DNA of 64,000 bases from Paenibacillus sp. sptzw28 (lineage in GTDB: Bacteria > Bacillota > Bacilli > Paenibacillales > Paenibacillaceae), in assembly GCF_019550795.1 (NCBI RefSeq), contig NZ_CP080545.1, positions 3,692,001-3,756,000 of the forward strand. Reading direction: 5' to 3'. Position 1 is the first letter of the stretch. Every line of letters begins with the position of its first letter. Below the pieces are notes generated by a model. It saw nothing but the letters and a program-made list of their open reading frames with translations, was not told where the DNA came from and did no database searches. Both the position numbers and the translations under genes were made by a program. Shown one piece after another: positions 26,602 through 35,558 of the stretch.

Positions 26602-27761
26602 TCATGTATGAAGCGCATGATCGATCGGAAACGCCTCTCCGGACCATGCCAGCTTTGCGGTCCAGGAGGCCTCACCCTGCCAGAAGGGGTTGTCCGGGCC
26701 GAGACCGAGCGGAAGAAACACAGCGGCGCACAAATATAAACTCCCGTTGAGATATAATGCTCTCCGATCTCCGGCTGCGTGCCGCAAAAGCCGATTCGAA
26801 GCCAGCCGTTCTCATCGAAGGTTCCCGGCATTTCGAGCGTCCTTCTTATAACAGCCGTCAGCGCGCACCGCACACCGGCAGGCGTAACCGAAGGGGGAAG
26901 CTTCTCCAGCAGCGCGATATGCGCCAGCGAATGAAAGGCGCCACAGCGGTAAGCGAGCGAGCGGCCGAGCGGCGGGAATGTGCCTTCCGGCGAAATCATG
27001 CGCTCCTGCGTTTCGGCATAACGGGCAGCCTTGGTCATCATCGGCTCGACCATGGACCGCCACTCGCTCTCCTCAGCTCCAACGGCGCGGAGGATATCGA
27101 CCAGCATCGGCTGGATCACGAAGCTGTTGTAATAATCGGCGCGGTAATCCGGTCCGTCCCCGTATGTGCCGTCGCCCAAATACCACTGATCATGCTGTTT
27201 CAGCGCATAATCAATACGCATGCGGTCCCAGTCGGATTCGCCGGCCTGGAATAAAGCGGTTTCAATGGCGGCCGAGAAGAGCAGCCAATTGCTGAAATAC
27301 GGCTTTCTTGTGCGGGTGGCTTTGAGGGCCTGTACCAGGTTACGGCGAACCCGCCCGTCAAGCGATTCCCACAGCGTCCGGGGTGCCCTGAGCAAAGCGA
27401 GCGCGAGGAATGCCGCATCTACAATCGGCTGCCCGCCATCCGTGAAATTCATAAAGTCCTGCGAATCAGGGTCTGTCGCAGCATCAATCGCCTCCTGCGC
27501 AAGCGCCGCGGCGCGTAAGCGCAGGATTTCTTCCTGCCCCGTTAAATGCCCTGACTCAAGCCATGGAGCCATACCGCAAAGCAGGCGGCCGAACGCCTCG
27601 AGATGGGTGTAATGCTTGCGCTCACCGTTCTGCGCCTCAACCGGCATCCGCTCCTTCAAACGCCGTTCGGCCAGATTGACAAGAACGGGGTTTCCGATGC
27701 GTCCAAGCATCTCCAGCCAATAGGCTCTGTCGGCTGGCCCTGCTTCGTAATCCAGTTCCAT
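26602..27761 (-). pseudogene. DUF2264 protein with a C-terminal frameshift
   Basis: The first 340 residues match DUF2264, an (alpha/alpha)-barrel family linked to polysaccharide or uronide breakdown (YWLEMLGRIGNPVLVNLAERR, then MNFTDGGQPIVDAAF, DGTYGDGPDYRADYYNSF and HYISTG). After HYISTG the expected continuation (SLYLCAAVFLPLGLGPDN to AFPIDHALHT, stop 26602) is found one frame away. The shift lies at the CCC at 26743-26745, so one base is missing there. Read without correction, the protein has a foreign tail to 26460. Only the last 55 residues are affected, so partial function or a sequencing error is possible. It is the last gene of the isomerase operon. Confidence 0.8.
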
Positions 27762-27848
27762 TAATTAATACACTCCTTTCCGGCAGCTTGCTGTCCAGTT
27801 CCTCTCTAGTATACTGGTTTTGCAAACGAACGGAATGTAAAAAAAAAT

Positions 27849-28175
27849 TTACTTCAAATAGAAAATTTTAGTCATCCTTTGGATCGGCTCCACCTTATTA
27901 ATGTCAAATGAGCCCTCTACCATTTTCGACGTAATGGCGTTCCATCTGCCGCAAACCTCGCTCCTGGCGATATAAGCGAAAGCCTTCTCAACATCGTCGC
28001 ATTCGAAGCAGTAGAAAAACAGGCTTCCGTCCTGAAAGATCGAATAATTCCGGATACCGGCTATGCTGTGCTCCTCAAGCACCTCAGGCCACGGATTCAG
28101 ATGCATCTCAACATACTCGGCGATATACTCCTCTTTGATCCGCCAGGTCCACGCATACTTATTGCTTTTCTCCAT
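27849..28175 (-). CDS. rhaM: L-rhamnose mutarotase-like protein
   Basis: The protein has 108 residues, the usual RhaM length. It shows the ferredoxin-like fold pattern of the family, with WRIKEEYIAEYVEMHLNPWP, HSIAGIRNYSIF, LFFYCFECDD and a C-terminal PIQRMTKIFYLK. RhaM interconverts anomers of L-rhamnose or a related 6-deoxysugar. It follows the isomerase gene by 16 bases, so the two act in one pathway. ATG 28175 is preferred: AGGGAGGG lies eight bases upstream. Confidence 0.85.
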   Translation of the reverse strand: MEKSNKYAWTWRIKEEYIAEYVEMHLNPWPEVLEEHSIAGIRNYSIFQDGSLFFYCFECDDVEKAFAYIARSEVCGRWNAITSKMVEGSFDINKVEPIQRMTKIFYLK

Positions 28176-28191
28176 AGGTATCACCCTCCCT

Positions 28192-29694
28192 TTATAAGAT
28201 GCAATGAGCTACCTGCATCAGCTCGCCGACCTTCCGGAATAAGGATGCGTTGTGGCCAATCGATATGGCGCAGTGGTGCGTCGGCGCTTCAGCGAACCAT
28301 CTGGCCATATAATCGTCCGGATGCTCGCGAAATTTGACCGGTGTCTGCGTGTTCCCGATTCTCATAATCGGCCCGTTGGTTGATTCTCCTTCGCTGATGA
28401 TGAGCTTCAGCTTTCCGTCGCCGGTTTGCGTCACATTCAGCGTTGTCACCGGTCCTGTTCGCACCTTTGCCTCGACGGAGACGCCTGTGCCCTGCTTGCC
28501 GTGATACAGTCCCATACCGCGCAGAACCGGCTTTCCATCTGCAATGGCGATGTGGAAAGGTCCGTCATGGCCAAGTAAAATCGTCTCGTCGACGTAATCG
28601 ACAACCACGATTTCAGAGAAACTGCCTCCGGTGCCGAGAATGTCGCATATTTTCATCGCTATCGCCGTTTTCAGATCTCCTTCGCCGGAGCAGGGAATGC
28701 CGCGTGCGGTCAGCAGCGAATGGCCGATAATAAAGCCTCCCTGCAGCTTCTCATACTCCCCTCCGGGCGCCCCGTGATAATAATAGGTAAGCGCGTCCAG
28801 ATCATATTCCCGAACCAGCTTCTCCTGCGCCGCAGCCACCCTGCAGGACCATTTCATCTGTTCATCGGTCGGCTTTCTTGCGATCGGATCGGATGGGGAG
28901 TCGCCGCTGATTTCGAACATACCGTGTACTTCTTCAAGCTTGGCCGCAGCCTCCTGCGGAGTTACGTCCTTCAGCAGCCTGTTCAAATCGCACATCTCCA
29001 GCACTTCCACATGTAGTCCGGTTTGCGACTGAATCATTGTAAAATCGCTGTACAAGTCCAGCATCCCGCTGTAAGTGTTGCCGAGAAAGCCGAACCGGCT
29101 GTGGCGAAGGGTCCTCGGCACGCCTGCAGCGCGTACCCACTCCTCGATTTCCGCCCAGGCACGGATTGCTTCCTTCCGGTCGTGAGTCGTTTCATTAGCA
29201 AGGGATATATCCGGCGTATAATCAAGTCCGAGGAGGCCGTTCACAACCCGAAATGATATTCCGGCACGGTTAAAGGCGTTGGCGAATTCGGGTACCGGAC
29301 AGGCGCCGCAGTTCGCAAGCCATTCGCCCGTTGTCGTCCGTTCGTAGTCAATCCGGTCTGTCGGCTGCAAATTAAGAAACACGACAGGCGCCTTACACTG
29401 CTGATGAACGGGCAGCACGGTCGAGCTCGTCGAGTAAGTAGCCGCATGACAGAAGACAAGGTCCACATTGTGCCCACTGAGCCACTCCCCGGCTTGCCGA
29501 CCTTCACTTTCCGTATCCACTAGTCCATAGTTATAAATTTCGCCCCAGACAGACATCCGTTTTTCAATAAATTGTCCGTATTCTACAAGCCGCTCCCGCA
29601 GGCCGGGGAATTGGTCCCAATAAGCTCGAAGCCCCACGGAATACAGACCGATCCGAGGCTTGCGGCTTGGTTTGATGGATTGCAGCAAAGACAT
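28192..29694 (-). CDS. L-fucose/L-arabinose isomerase-family protein
   Basis: The protein has 500 residues. It resembles the FucI/AraA-like isomerase superfamily: an N-terminal Rossmann-like domain (RIGLYSVGLRAYWDQFPGLR, VDLVFCHAATYSTSSTVLP), a middle domain (FGFLGNTYSGMLDLYSDF) and a C-terminal region with SGEGDLKTAIAMKI, the usual metal-ligand glutamate/aspartate area, and THHCAISIGH. It probably converts an aldose to a ketose. The mutarotase neighbour suggests a 6-deoxysugar such as L-fucose or L-rhamnose. The exact substrate is not resolved. It is the first gene of a minus-strand operon, divergent from the AraC regulator. Confidence 0.8.
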   Translation of the reverse strand: MSLLQSIKPSRKPRIGLYSVGLRAYWDQFPGLRERLVEYGQFIEKRMSVWGEIYNYGLVDTESEGRQAGEWLSGHNVDLVFCHAATYSTSSTVLPVHQQCKAPVVFLNLQPTDRIDYERTTTGEWLANCGACPVPEFANAFNRAGISFRVVNGLLGLDYTPDISLANETTHDRKEAIRAWAEIEEWVRAAGVPRTLRHSRFGFLGNTYSGMLDLYSDFTMIQSQTGLHVEVLEMCDLNRLLKDVTPQEAAAKLEEVHGMFEISGDSPSDPIARKPTDEQMKWSCRVAAAQEKLVREYDLDALTYYYHGAPGGEYEKLQGGFIIGHSLLTARGIPCSGEGDLKTAIAMKICDILGTGGSFSEIVVVDYVDETILLGHDGPFHIAIADGKPVLRGMGLYHGKQGTGVSVEAKVRTGPVTTLNVTQTGDGKLKLIISEGESTNGPIMRIGNTQTPVKFREHPDDYMARWFAEAPTHHCAISIGHNASLFRKVGELMQVAHCIL

Positions 29695-29736
29695 CTTTAC
29701 CACCCTTTCGAAAGATGAAATAATAGCTTTAACCGA

Positions 29737-29754
29737 ATTGTAATGGCTTACAAT
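29737..29754. promoter_or_regulatory. Operator-like dyad between divergent isomerase and AraC genes
   Basis: ATTGTAA-TGGC-TTACAAT is a perfect 7-4-7 inverted repeat, 43 bases before the isomerase start and 62 before the araC-type start. A regulator binding here could control both genes. Confidence 0.5.
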
Positions 29755-29815
29755 CCAAATTACATCGAACCATCTTGTGCAAAAATAGCAGAATCTTGCG
29801 AAAGGGGGTGAACGA

Positions 29816-30694
29816 TTGTCCGCTTATAGGGAAAGAGCTTCTCACGGGTGGGCCGCCGATTCCGTCCGGCTCATAGCCACTCCGTCCTCTTTTGCCAGAA
29901 CGTCACTTTTTTACGTCCAGGAAGTCGGACATTTTCGAACGTTGGCGTCATATTTTACGGAACGGGAGCAGCTCAGTTCCTATCTCGTCGTGTACACCGT
30001 CTCCGGGAAAGGCAGACTGTCCTACCGCGGCAAAATGTACACACTGCTGCCCGGTCAGGTTTTCTTCATCGACTGTATGGACCATCAGTATTATACGACC
30101 GATCCGGAGGAACCTTGGGAGCTGCTGTGGGTACACCTGAACGGTGTCAGCGTCCGCGCTTATTATGAACTGTTTGCCGCAGCCCAAGAAGAGCCGGTCA
30201 TCATGGTGAAGCCGGAAACCAATCTGCCCGCCATCCTCAGGGAATTAATTCACTTGCACCGGGATAAGAGCTATCGAACGGAGCTTATCGGTTCAAAGCT
30301 GCTCGTGGAACTTGTGACGGAGCTGGTGCTTGCTGCGCAGCAGCCCGATGGGCCTGCCGGCGAAGTGCCCGGATATATACGGGCTGTAATGCGGGAAATC
30401 GAACAGCACTATGCGGAAGAACTGGCGCTTGAATATCTGGCGGGTCTGGCTGCGGTCAGCAAGTACCACCTGGCCAAATCGTTCAAGCGATATATGAGCA
30501 TCTCTCCAGGCGAATATATCATTAATACCCGGATTACTCATGCCAAGGAGCTGCTCAAGTATACCGGTCTTCCGGTGGCCGAGATCGCCGCAAATGTTGG
30601 AGTCGATAACGTAAGCCATTTCATTCGGTTATTCAAAGACCGCGAGGGCGACACTCCACTGGTTTTTCGGAAGAAATGGCAGACGCCGCGATGA
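29816..30694 (+). CDS. AraC-family transcriptional regulator
   Basis: The protein has 292 residues. An N-terminal cupin-like ligand domain (YLVVYTVSGKGRLSYRGK, LLPGQVFFIDCMDHQYY, WELLWVHLNG) is followed by two helix-turn-helix motifs (LALEYLAGLAAVSKYHLAKS; VAEIAANVGVDNVSHFIRLF). It probably binds the cluster's sugar and activates the divergent isomerase/mutarotase/DUF2264 operon. The TTG start has AAGGGGGTG a few bases upstream. After its stop about 180 bases hold no recognised gene. Confidence 0.92.
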   Translation: MSAYRERASHGWAADSVRLIATPSSFARTSLFYVQEVGHFRTLASYFTEREQLSSYLVVYTVSGKGRLSYRGKMYTLLPGQVFFIDCMDHQYYTTDPEEPWELLWVHLNGVSVRAYYELFAAAQEEPVIMVKPETNLPAILRELIHLHRDKSYRTELIGSKLLVELVTELVLAAQQPDGPAGEVPGYIRAVMREIEQHYAEELALEYLAGLAAVSKYHLAKSFKRYMSISPGEYIINTRITHAKELLKYTGLPVAEIAANVGVDNVSHFIRLFKDREGDTPLVFRKKWQTPR

Positions 30695-30877
30695 TTGTGT
30701 ATACAAGGTCAGCTGCTTGTCCCGATGGCCTTACTCCCGTCAGATAATGCCCGATATCAGGGAACCGTCCCTCCGCTATATCATGATAGGCATCGCCGGA
30801 CTAATTCCCAGTATCCCTTACATAAACTACATTAGGCGCAGGCTGCAGGTACAAAGGGGTGGAAAAGGAGTCATTCA

Positions 30878-31039
30878 TTGAAAATATGGGTTGCTCGCAA
30901 CAACGATACACTCCGAATCATCGCGGATCACAAGCGTGTATCGATTGATGATCTCATAACACTTAATCCATCCATTGCACACCCCGATCAGAACATCGCT
31001 GGCAAGCTGGTAAATCTTCCTTTCGTCACCATAGAGTAA
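30878..31039 (+). CDS. 53-residue stand-alone LysM protein
   Basis: A TTG at 30878 with AAGGAG seven bases upstream opens a 53-codon frame ending at 31039. The product is almost exactly one LysM motif: NNDTLRIIADHKRVSIDDLI, then TLNPSI and a closing VNLPF. It has no signal peptide. It resembles the first 48 residues of the LysM-GMC oxidoreductase at 23593-25248 in motif, length and lack of export signal. It sits 28 bases before an SDR gene, so the two are probably co-transcribed. It may be a cell-wall or spore-surface adaptor; this is inferred only. Confidence 0.75.
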   Translation: MKIWVARNNDTLRIIADHKRVSIDDLITLNPSIAHPDQNIAGKLVNLPFVTIE

Positions 31040-31067
31040 AACGCATTACTTCTGAAGGAGGAACCCC

Positions 31068-31973
31068 ATGGTTCGATACTACCCCGTATATCCGTACATT
31101 GGCGCATTCCAAAGAGTGGTGACGCAGCCTATCGCTTTTCCCCCGCAGCATCAGCGGCATCCGGGTGAGGAGTGGCTTATGCAGCCTCCGCCGATTTTTG
31201 ATTACCGCGGCTATGCCGGCAGCGGCAAACTGAGAGGCAAGGTTGCTCTCATAACGGGTGGCGACAGCGGAATCGGCAGAGCGGCTGCAGTCTCTTATGC
31301 CAAAGAAGGCGCCGACCTGGCAATCGTATATCTCAATGAACACCGTGATGCGGATGATACCAGGAGGTATGTGGAACGGCTTGGCGCACGCTGCCTGCTG
31401 CTCCCGGGAGACCTGCGTTACTCCGCCGTCTCTCGGGCTGCAGTGGCACGAACAATAGAAGTTTTCGGACGGCTGGACGTATTGGTCAATAACGCGGCAA
31501 TCCAATATTATACTAGAAGCATCCTGGATGTCTCTGATGAACAGCTGGAGAACTCGTTTCGCACGAATGTCTTCCCGCTGTTTTACATGATAAAGGCGGC
31601 GCTCCCCTATTTGAAGAAGGGCAGCTCCATCATTAATACGGCCTCAAGAGTCGCTTATGAGGGAAATAAGAATGTAATTGACTACGCGGCCACCAAGGGT
31701 GCCGTGGTTACCTTCACCAGGACCATGGCCATGTCGCTTGTGGACCGGGGAATTCGGGTCAATGCCGTGGCGCCAGGGCCGACATGGACGGCTCTTAATG
31801 TAACCTCCTATCCTCCCGAGCATGTCGCGGTCCTTGGGACCGAGATACCGATGGGTCGCGCTGCCCAACCGTTCGAAATTGCTCCGGCATTCGTGTATTT
31901 GGCAGCAGAGGATTCCGCTTTCGTAACAGGTCAGGTCATTCATGTTAACGGCGGAAAGATTCTGTACTCATAA
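31068..31973 (+). CDS. SDR oxidoreductase, YhdF/general-stress type, with proline-rich N-terminus
   Basis: The protein has 301 residues. A Tyr/Pro-rich extension (about 1-50, YYPVYPYIGAF and PPQHQRHPGEE) precedes an SDR fold: TGGDSGIG, LVNNAA, NTAS with the catalytic Ser, and DYAATKGA with Tyr and Lys. The layout matches the YhdF/GSP39 group often called glucose-1-dehydrogenase-like. The extension differs from the usual short one and hints at location at a surface or interaction with the upstream LysM peptide. GAAGGAGG lies six bases before the ATG. Confidence 0.9.
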   Translation: MVRYYPVYPYIGAFQRVVTQPIAFPPQHQRHPGEEWLMQPPPIFDYRGYAGSGKLRGKVALITGGDSGIGRAAAVSYAKEGADLAIVYLNEHRDADDTRRYVERLGARCLLLPGDLRYSAVSRAAVARTIEVFGRLDVLVNNAAIQYYTRSILDVSDEQLENSFRTNVFPLFYMIKAALPYLKKGSSIINTASRVAYEGNKNVIDYAATKGAVVTFTRTMAMSLVDRGIRVNAVAPGPTWTALNVTSYPPEHVAVLGTEIPMGRAAQPFEIAPAFVYLAAEDSAFVTGQVIHVNGGKILYS

Positions 31974-32014
31974 GCGTACATCCCATTATCCAAATCGCAC
32001 TCCTGCAGAAAAAA

Positions 32015-32372
32015 GAGGCATGCATGCCGGCCTTGATCGCGTCGCGGTAGTCCTGTCCGTCGCTGCCGAAGACGACGAAATCGCCGAGGTTGCCGGAAGC
32101 CATTTGAGTCGCGAATTTATTCGCTCCGCCCTCCAGGTTTTGCGAGATAATATTCAGCTTCAGTCCGAATTTGTCCTGCACGATTTTACCGAACCAGCCG
32201 CCCTGCTCTCCCGAGAAGTTGGCCAATTGGGAATAAACGTTAACGGTATAAAGCTCCTTCTTATCGTCCTGCTTTGCCGTGCCGGTATTCGTGCCGGTGC
32301 CGGTGCCGCTGTTATTGCCGTTTGAGCAAGCGGCGGCGCTTACGAGCAGCGCCGATGCGATCAGAACGGTTG
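32015..32372 (-). pseudogene. N-terminal remnant of a sugar-binding lipoprotein
   Basis: Read on the minus strand, VLIASALLVSAAACSNGNN gives a lipoprotein signal and lipobox. A Gly/Thr linker and LYTVNVYSQLANFSGEQGG follow, then FATQMASGNLGDFVVFGSDG. This is the start of an LplA-type binding protein. It lacks its first residues and everything after about 110 codons. At about 32370 it is fused out of frame to a truncated permease. Confidence 0.8.
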
Positions 32373-32983
32373 AACGAGAAGATTGCGATGGTGGCCAGAA
32401 TCGGCGTTATTAGCGGGAATACGATCCGGGTGAAAACGGTCCAATACCCCGCTTCGTCGATCTGGGCCGATTCCTGAAGGGCGGCGGGAAGCGACTCCAC
32501 GAACGTCTTGACCAATATAACGTAGAATGGCGACACGATAGCAGGCAGGATATAAGCCAGAAAGTTGTTTGTCAGGTTAAGATTGAGCATCGTAATATAC
32601 CATGGAATGATACCTGCGTTAAAATATAGCGTGATGACGATAAAGGGGTACCAGAACTTCCGTCCCCACATTTCCTTCTTCGTGAATAGGAAACCGAGCA
32701 GCGCCGACCCGCCGACGGTGAGAACCGTGCCGACAACCGTTCTCGCCAATGACACGAAGGCCGCTTGGCTGAACCCGGGAATTTTCAATACCTGGATATA
32801 GTTGCCGAAATGGATCGATTTCGGGTAGAACGTAACAAGTCCGCGGCTGCTCAGATCATTGCTGCTGATCGTATTGATGAACAAATAATACAATGGGAAA
32901 ATACAGATGATAGCAAACATTCCGAGTAACAGATAATTTATGGTATGAAACGTCATATCCTGGGCGGTTTGTTTTTTATGCAT
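32368..32983 (-). pseudogene. Sugar ABC permease (LplC type), C-terminally truncated
   Basis: About 205 residues of an LplC/YtcP-type permease are present, including the EAA-loop region (SLPAALQESAQIDEAGYWT, then VFPLITPILATIAIFSF). At that point homology stops at the deletion junction, and the frame runs into the binding-protein remnant as an unrelated tail ending at 32312. The last two membrane helices are missing, so it is not functional. Confidence 0.85.
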
Positions 32984-33012
32984 ACGCCTTTGCTCCTCCT
33001 TATAATTCGGGA

Positions 33013-33826
33013 CTACACTATGCTTTCGCCGCGGACCACTTTGGAAAGGCTGTTGGCAAAGAAAAGCAGGATAATACTGATGATCGATTTCAACATGCTG
33101 ATGGCTGTCGCAAAAGAGAAGTTCGAACCAAGTAGGCCGATGTTATAGACATACAGGTCCAACACCTCGATATGGTCTTTGTTGATTGGATTCTGGAAGA
33201 CGAAGTACTGCTCCAATCCGTTGTTGATGAAGTTGGCGATCGTCAGCAGCAGCAGCACGAAATAGGTCGGCATGATCCCCGGCAGCGTAATGTGCCAGAT
33301 CGAGCGGAATCGTCCCGCCCCGTCGACTCTTGCCGCTTCGTACAGCTCCGGGTCTATCCCGGAAATGGCCGCAATATACAGGATCGCGCCCCATCCGAGC
33401 CCTTTCCAGAGTTCCCAAAGCGTTGGGGAGCGTGGTCAGGATCTGGACGCCTTTCTTGAACCGGTTCGAACGTATTTCGGATAAGAAAATGGCGAACACG
33501 ACCGGAAGGAACGAGGTGAGAATCCCCAGAGAGCTCATTGCCATTGTATTCCGCATAACCCGTAGTACTTCGCCCCTTTGAGTCGGATTGCTGAAAATGG
33601 ATTTGAACCACTGAAATCCTACATATTCCGTTTCAGACAAGGGAATGCCCGGTCTGAAATTATAGAACGAATAAATCCAACCGTACAGCGGTAAATAAGA
33701 GAATAGAAATACGAGAATCAGAAAAGGAAACGCCATCAGAAAAAGCCGATACTTATTGGGTATTCGTGAGTTTCGCGGCATTGGAATCGCTTCCATTTTA
33801 TCGGTAGCCTGAATGGTACTTCTCAT
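33013..33826 (-). pseudogene. Sugar ABC permease (LplB type) with internal deletion
   Basis: The N-terminal 130 residues (YRLFLMAFPFLILVFLFSYL, then EYVGFQWFKSIF and VQILTTLPN) read normally to about 33425. After this, homology resumes in another frame with WKGLGWGAILYIAAISGID, the EAA loop (YEAARVDGAGRFRSIWHIT) and the C-terminus (ISIILLFFANSLSKVVRGES, stop 33013). Roughly 40 codons, including one membrane segment, are missing at the junction. With its two downstream neighbours it forms a dead transporter operon. Confidence 0.85.
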
Positions 33827-33925
33827 CGCTCTTGCACCCCACCTATCTCTTTGATGAATCTAGAAAATATTCCTTTGGCTGGATCTTAATTCATATACTA
33901 CTAATCCCAAAGGTCCAATAATACC

Positions 33926-33959
33926 CTAATTATTAGTGGTTTTATCTCCTAATAATTAG
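33926..33959. repeat. Paired CTAATWATTAG palindromes
   Basis: CTAATTATTAG (33926-33936) and CTAATAATTAG (33949-33959) are both palindromic and each is followed by TG. Their starts are 23 bases apart. They lie between the dead transporter operon and the MATE gene and could be an operator pair. Confidence 0.5.
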
Positions 33960-34024
33960 TGAATTAGCTATAACGCAAACAAGAAGGCAAACCGGGGCAG
34001 CCCACTAACACTTTCATAATTGGA

Positions 34025-34054
34025 TTGACAAAAAACTTCGGAACTAATTATAAT
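34025..34054 (+). promoter_or_regulatory. Consensus sigma-A promoter of the MATE gene
   Basis: TTGACA (34025-34030), 18 bases, TATAAT (34049-34054). Confidence 0.75.
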
Positions 34055-34124
34055 AAGATGTTTTAATCGTAATTTTTTCTAATAAAATTATGAGCCAACT
34101 CTTTTTTTGAAAAGGACGAAAGCA

Positions 34125-35522
34125 ATGAAGGATACACCCTATGAGCTTCAATCTACTCAATCGCCTCAACCTTCTACCGGCACTCCCGCTGCCGGCAGGA
34201 CTGCAGAAAAGAACCGCCTATCTCAGCGCACCTATCTTGCACTTGGTTTGCCGCTGCTGTTGTCGGGATTAACGACACCACTCCTCGGGGCTGTCGATAC
34301 GGCGACTGTCGGTCAACTGACCGACCCGGCTCTCCTCGGAGGCGTAGCGGTCGGAGCGTTGATTTTTAATACGATGTATTGGCTGTTCGGATTTTTGCGG
34401 GTCAGCACGTCCGGATTTGCTGCTCAGGCTCTTGGTTCCGGCGATCATGAGAAAAGCCTGGCTGCTTTATTCAAGCCCGCCTTGCTCGCTTTGTCCATCG
34501 GTTTGTTATTCGTACTGCTGCAGCGCCCAATTTTACATAGTGCGCTGACTCTGATACGGCCGGGCGACGATGTCAGTCTTGTCGCTTCCCAATACTTCAA
34601 TATCCGCATATGGGGCGCCCCCGTTACCCTCATGAACTATGTCATCATAGGCTGGATGCTGGGAACAGCGAAGATACGGATGACATTGTTCCTTCAAATC
34701 GGCATGAACGTATTCGATATGGGGCTCACGCTCCTGTTCGTCAAAGCTTTCCATTGGGGCGTCACGGGTGTAGCCGCCGCCACCACCATAGCTGAAGCGA
34801 CTGTACTCGCTGCGGGATTAATTGTTTTTGCGGCTTCAGTAAGGCTGCCGTCCGGTGGATCAGCCTGGAAATCCCTGATGCACATAGGCGATTTCAGAAA
34901 GATGCTGTCGGTCAACGGCGACTTAATGATTCGTACCGCTTGTTTGCTGAGTGTTTTTAACTTGTTTACTGCGGCGGGAAGCTCGTTTGGAACGGAACAG
35001 CTTGCAGCGAATGTGATTTTGCTGCAAATTCATTTTCTGATGGCGGCGGTGTTCGAGGGCTTCGCCAATGCCGGCAGCATCTTCGCCGGAAAAGCGCTGG
35101 GCTCGCAGGACAGGCTTTTATTTCGGAGAACGATCGGTCTCTCATGGCGGTGGGCATTATTATCCGCGGTACTAATAAGCGGCATATATTGGGTCCTTAA
35201 CAGCACATTAATTACACTGTTTACGAACAATGACAAAGTAAGCAGTCTCGCATTAAACTACAGCATTTGGATCGCCGTTTATCCGTTTGCTGCCGGTCTT
35301 TGTCTCATATTCTACGGTATATTTACCGGAACGACGAAAACAGCGCCTATCCGGAATTCGACGATTATGTCTCTTATCGTCTTCCTGGCGGCGCTTTATC
35401 TGCTTGTACCCGTTTACCAAAACCACGGCTTGTGGCTCGCCTTTCTGCTGTTCAGCCTGGCCAGATCGTTATTCTTGATTATGTATCTGCCGAAGCTGGA
35501 AAGATCGCTGTTTATAAGGTGA
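34125..35522 (+). CDS. MATE-family efflux transporter (DinF-like)
   Basis: The protein has 465 residues with about 12 hydrophobic helices in two halves. The N-terminal LGLPLLLSGLTTPLLGAVDT segment and the VGALIFNTMYWLFGFLRVST stretch are typical of the DinF branch of MATE transporters. These export cationic drugs or metabolites using a sodium or proton gradient. Natural substrates are unknown. ATG 34125 has AAAGGA eight bases upstream; an earlier in-frame TTG overlaps that site. A strong promoter precedes it, and the stop codon lies in a 12-bp tandem repeat. Confidence 0.9.
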   Translation: MKDTPYELQSTQSPQPSTGTPAAGRTAEKNRLSQRTYLALGLPLLLSGLTTPLLGAVDTATVGQLTDPALLGGVAVGALIFNTMYWLFGFLRVSTSGFAAQALGSGDHEKSLAALFKPALLALSIGLLFVLLQRPILHSALTLIRPGDDVSLVASQYFNIRIWGAPVTLMNYVIIGWMLGTAKIRMTLFLQIGMNVFDMGLTLLFVKAFHWGVTGVAAATTIAEATVLAAGLIVFAASVRLPSGGSAWKSLMHIGDFRKMLSVNGDLMIRTACLLSVFNLFTAAGSSFGTEQLAANVILLQIHFLMAAVFEGFANAGSIFAGKALGSQDRLLFRRTIGLSWRWALLSAVLISGIYWVLNSTLITLFTNNDKVSSLALNYSIWIAVYPFAAGLCLIFYGIFTGTTKTAPIRNSTIMSLIVFLAALYLLVPVYQNHGLWLAFLLFSLARSLFLIMYLPKLERSLFIR

Positions 35523-35558
35523 TTTATAAGGTGGCTTATATAGGGGCTTATAAGGTGA
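35511..35558. repeat. Four 12-bp tandem repeats spanning two stop codons
   Basis: Units are TTTATAAGGTGA, TTTATAAGGTGG, CTTATATAGGGG and CTTATAAGGTGA. The TGA of unit 1 is the MATE stop. Read on the other strand, unit 4 supplies the ACC TTA TAA end of the nikE-like gene. Confidence 0.8.
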
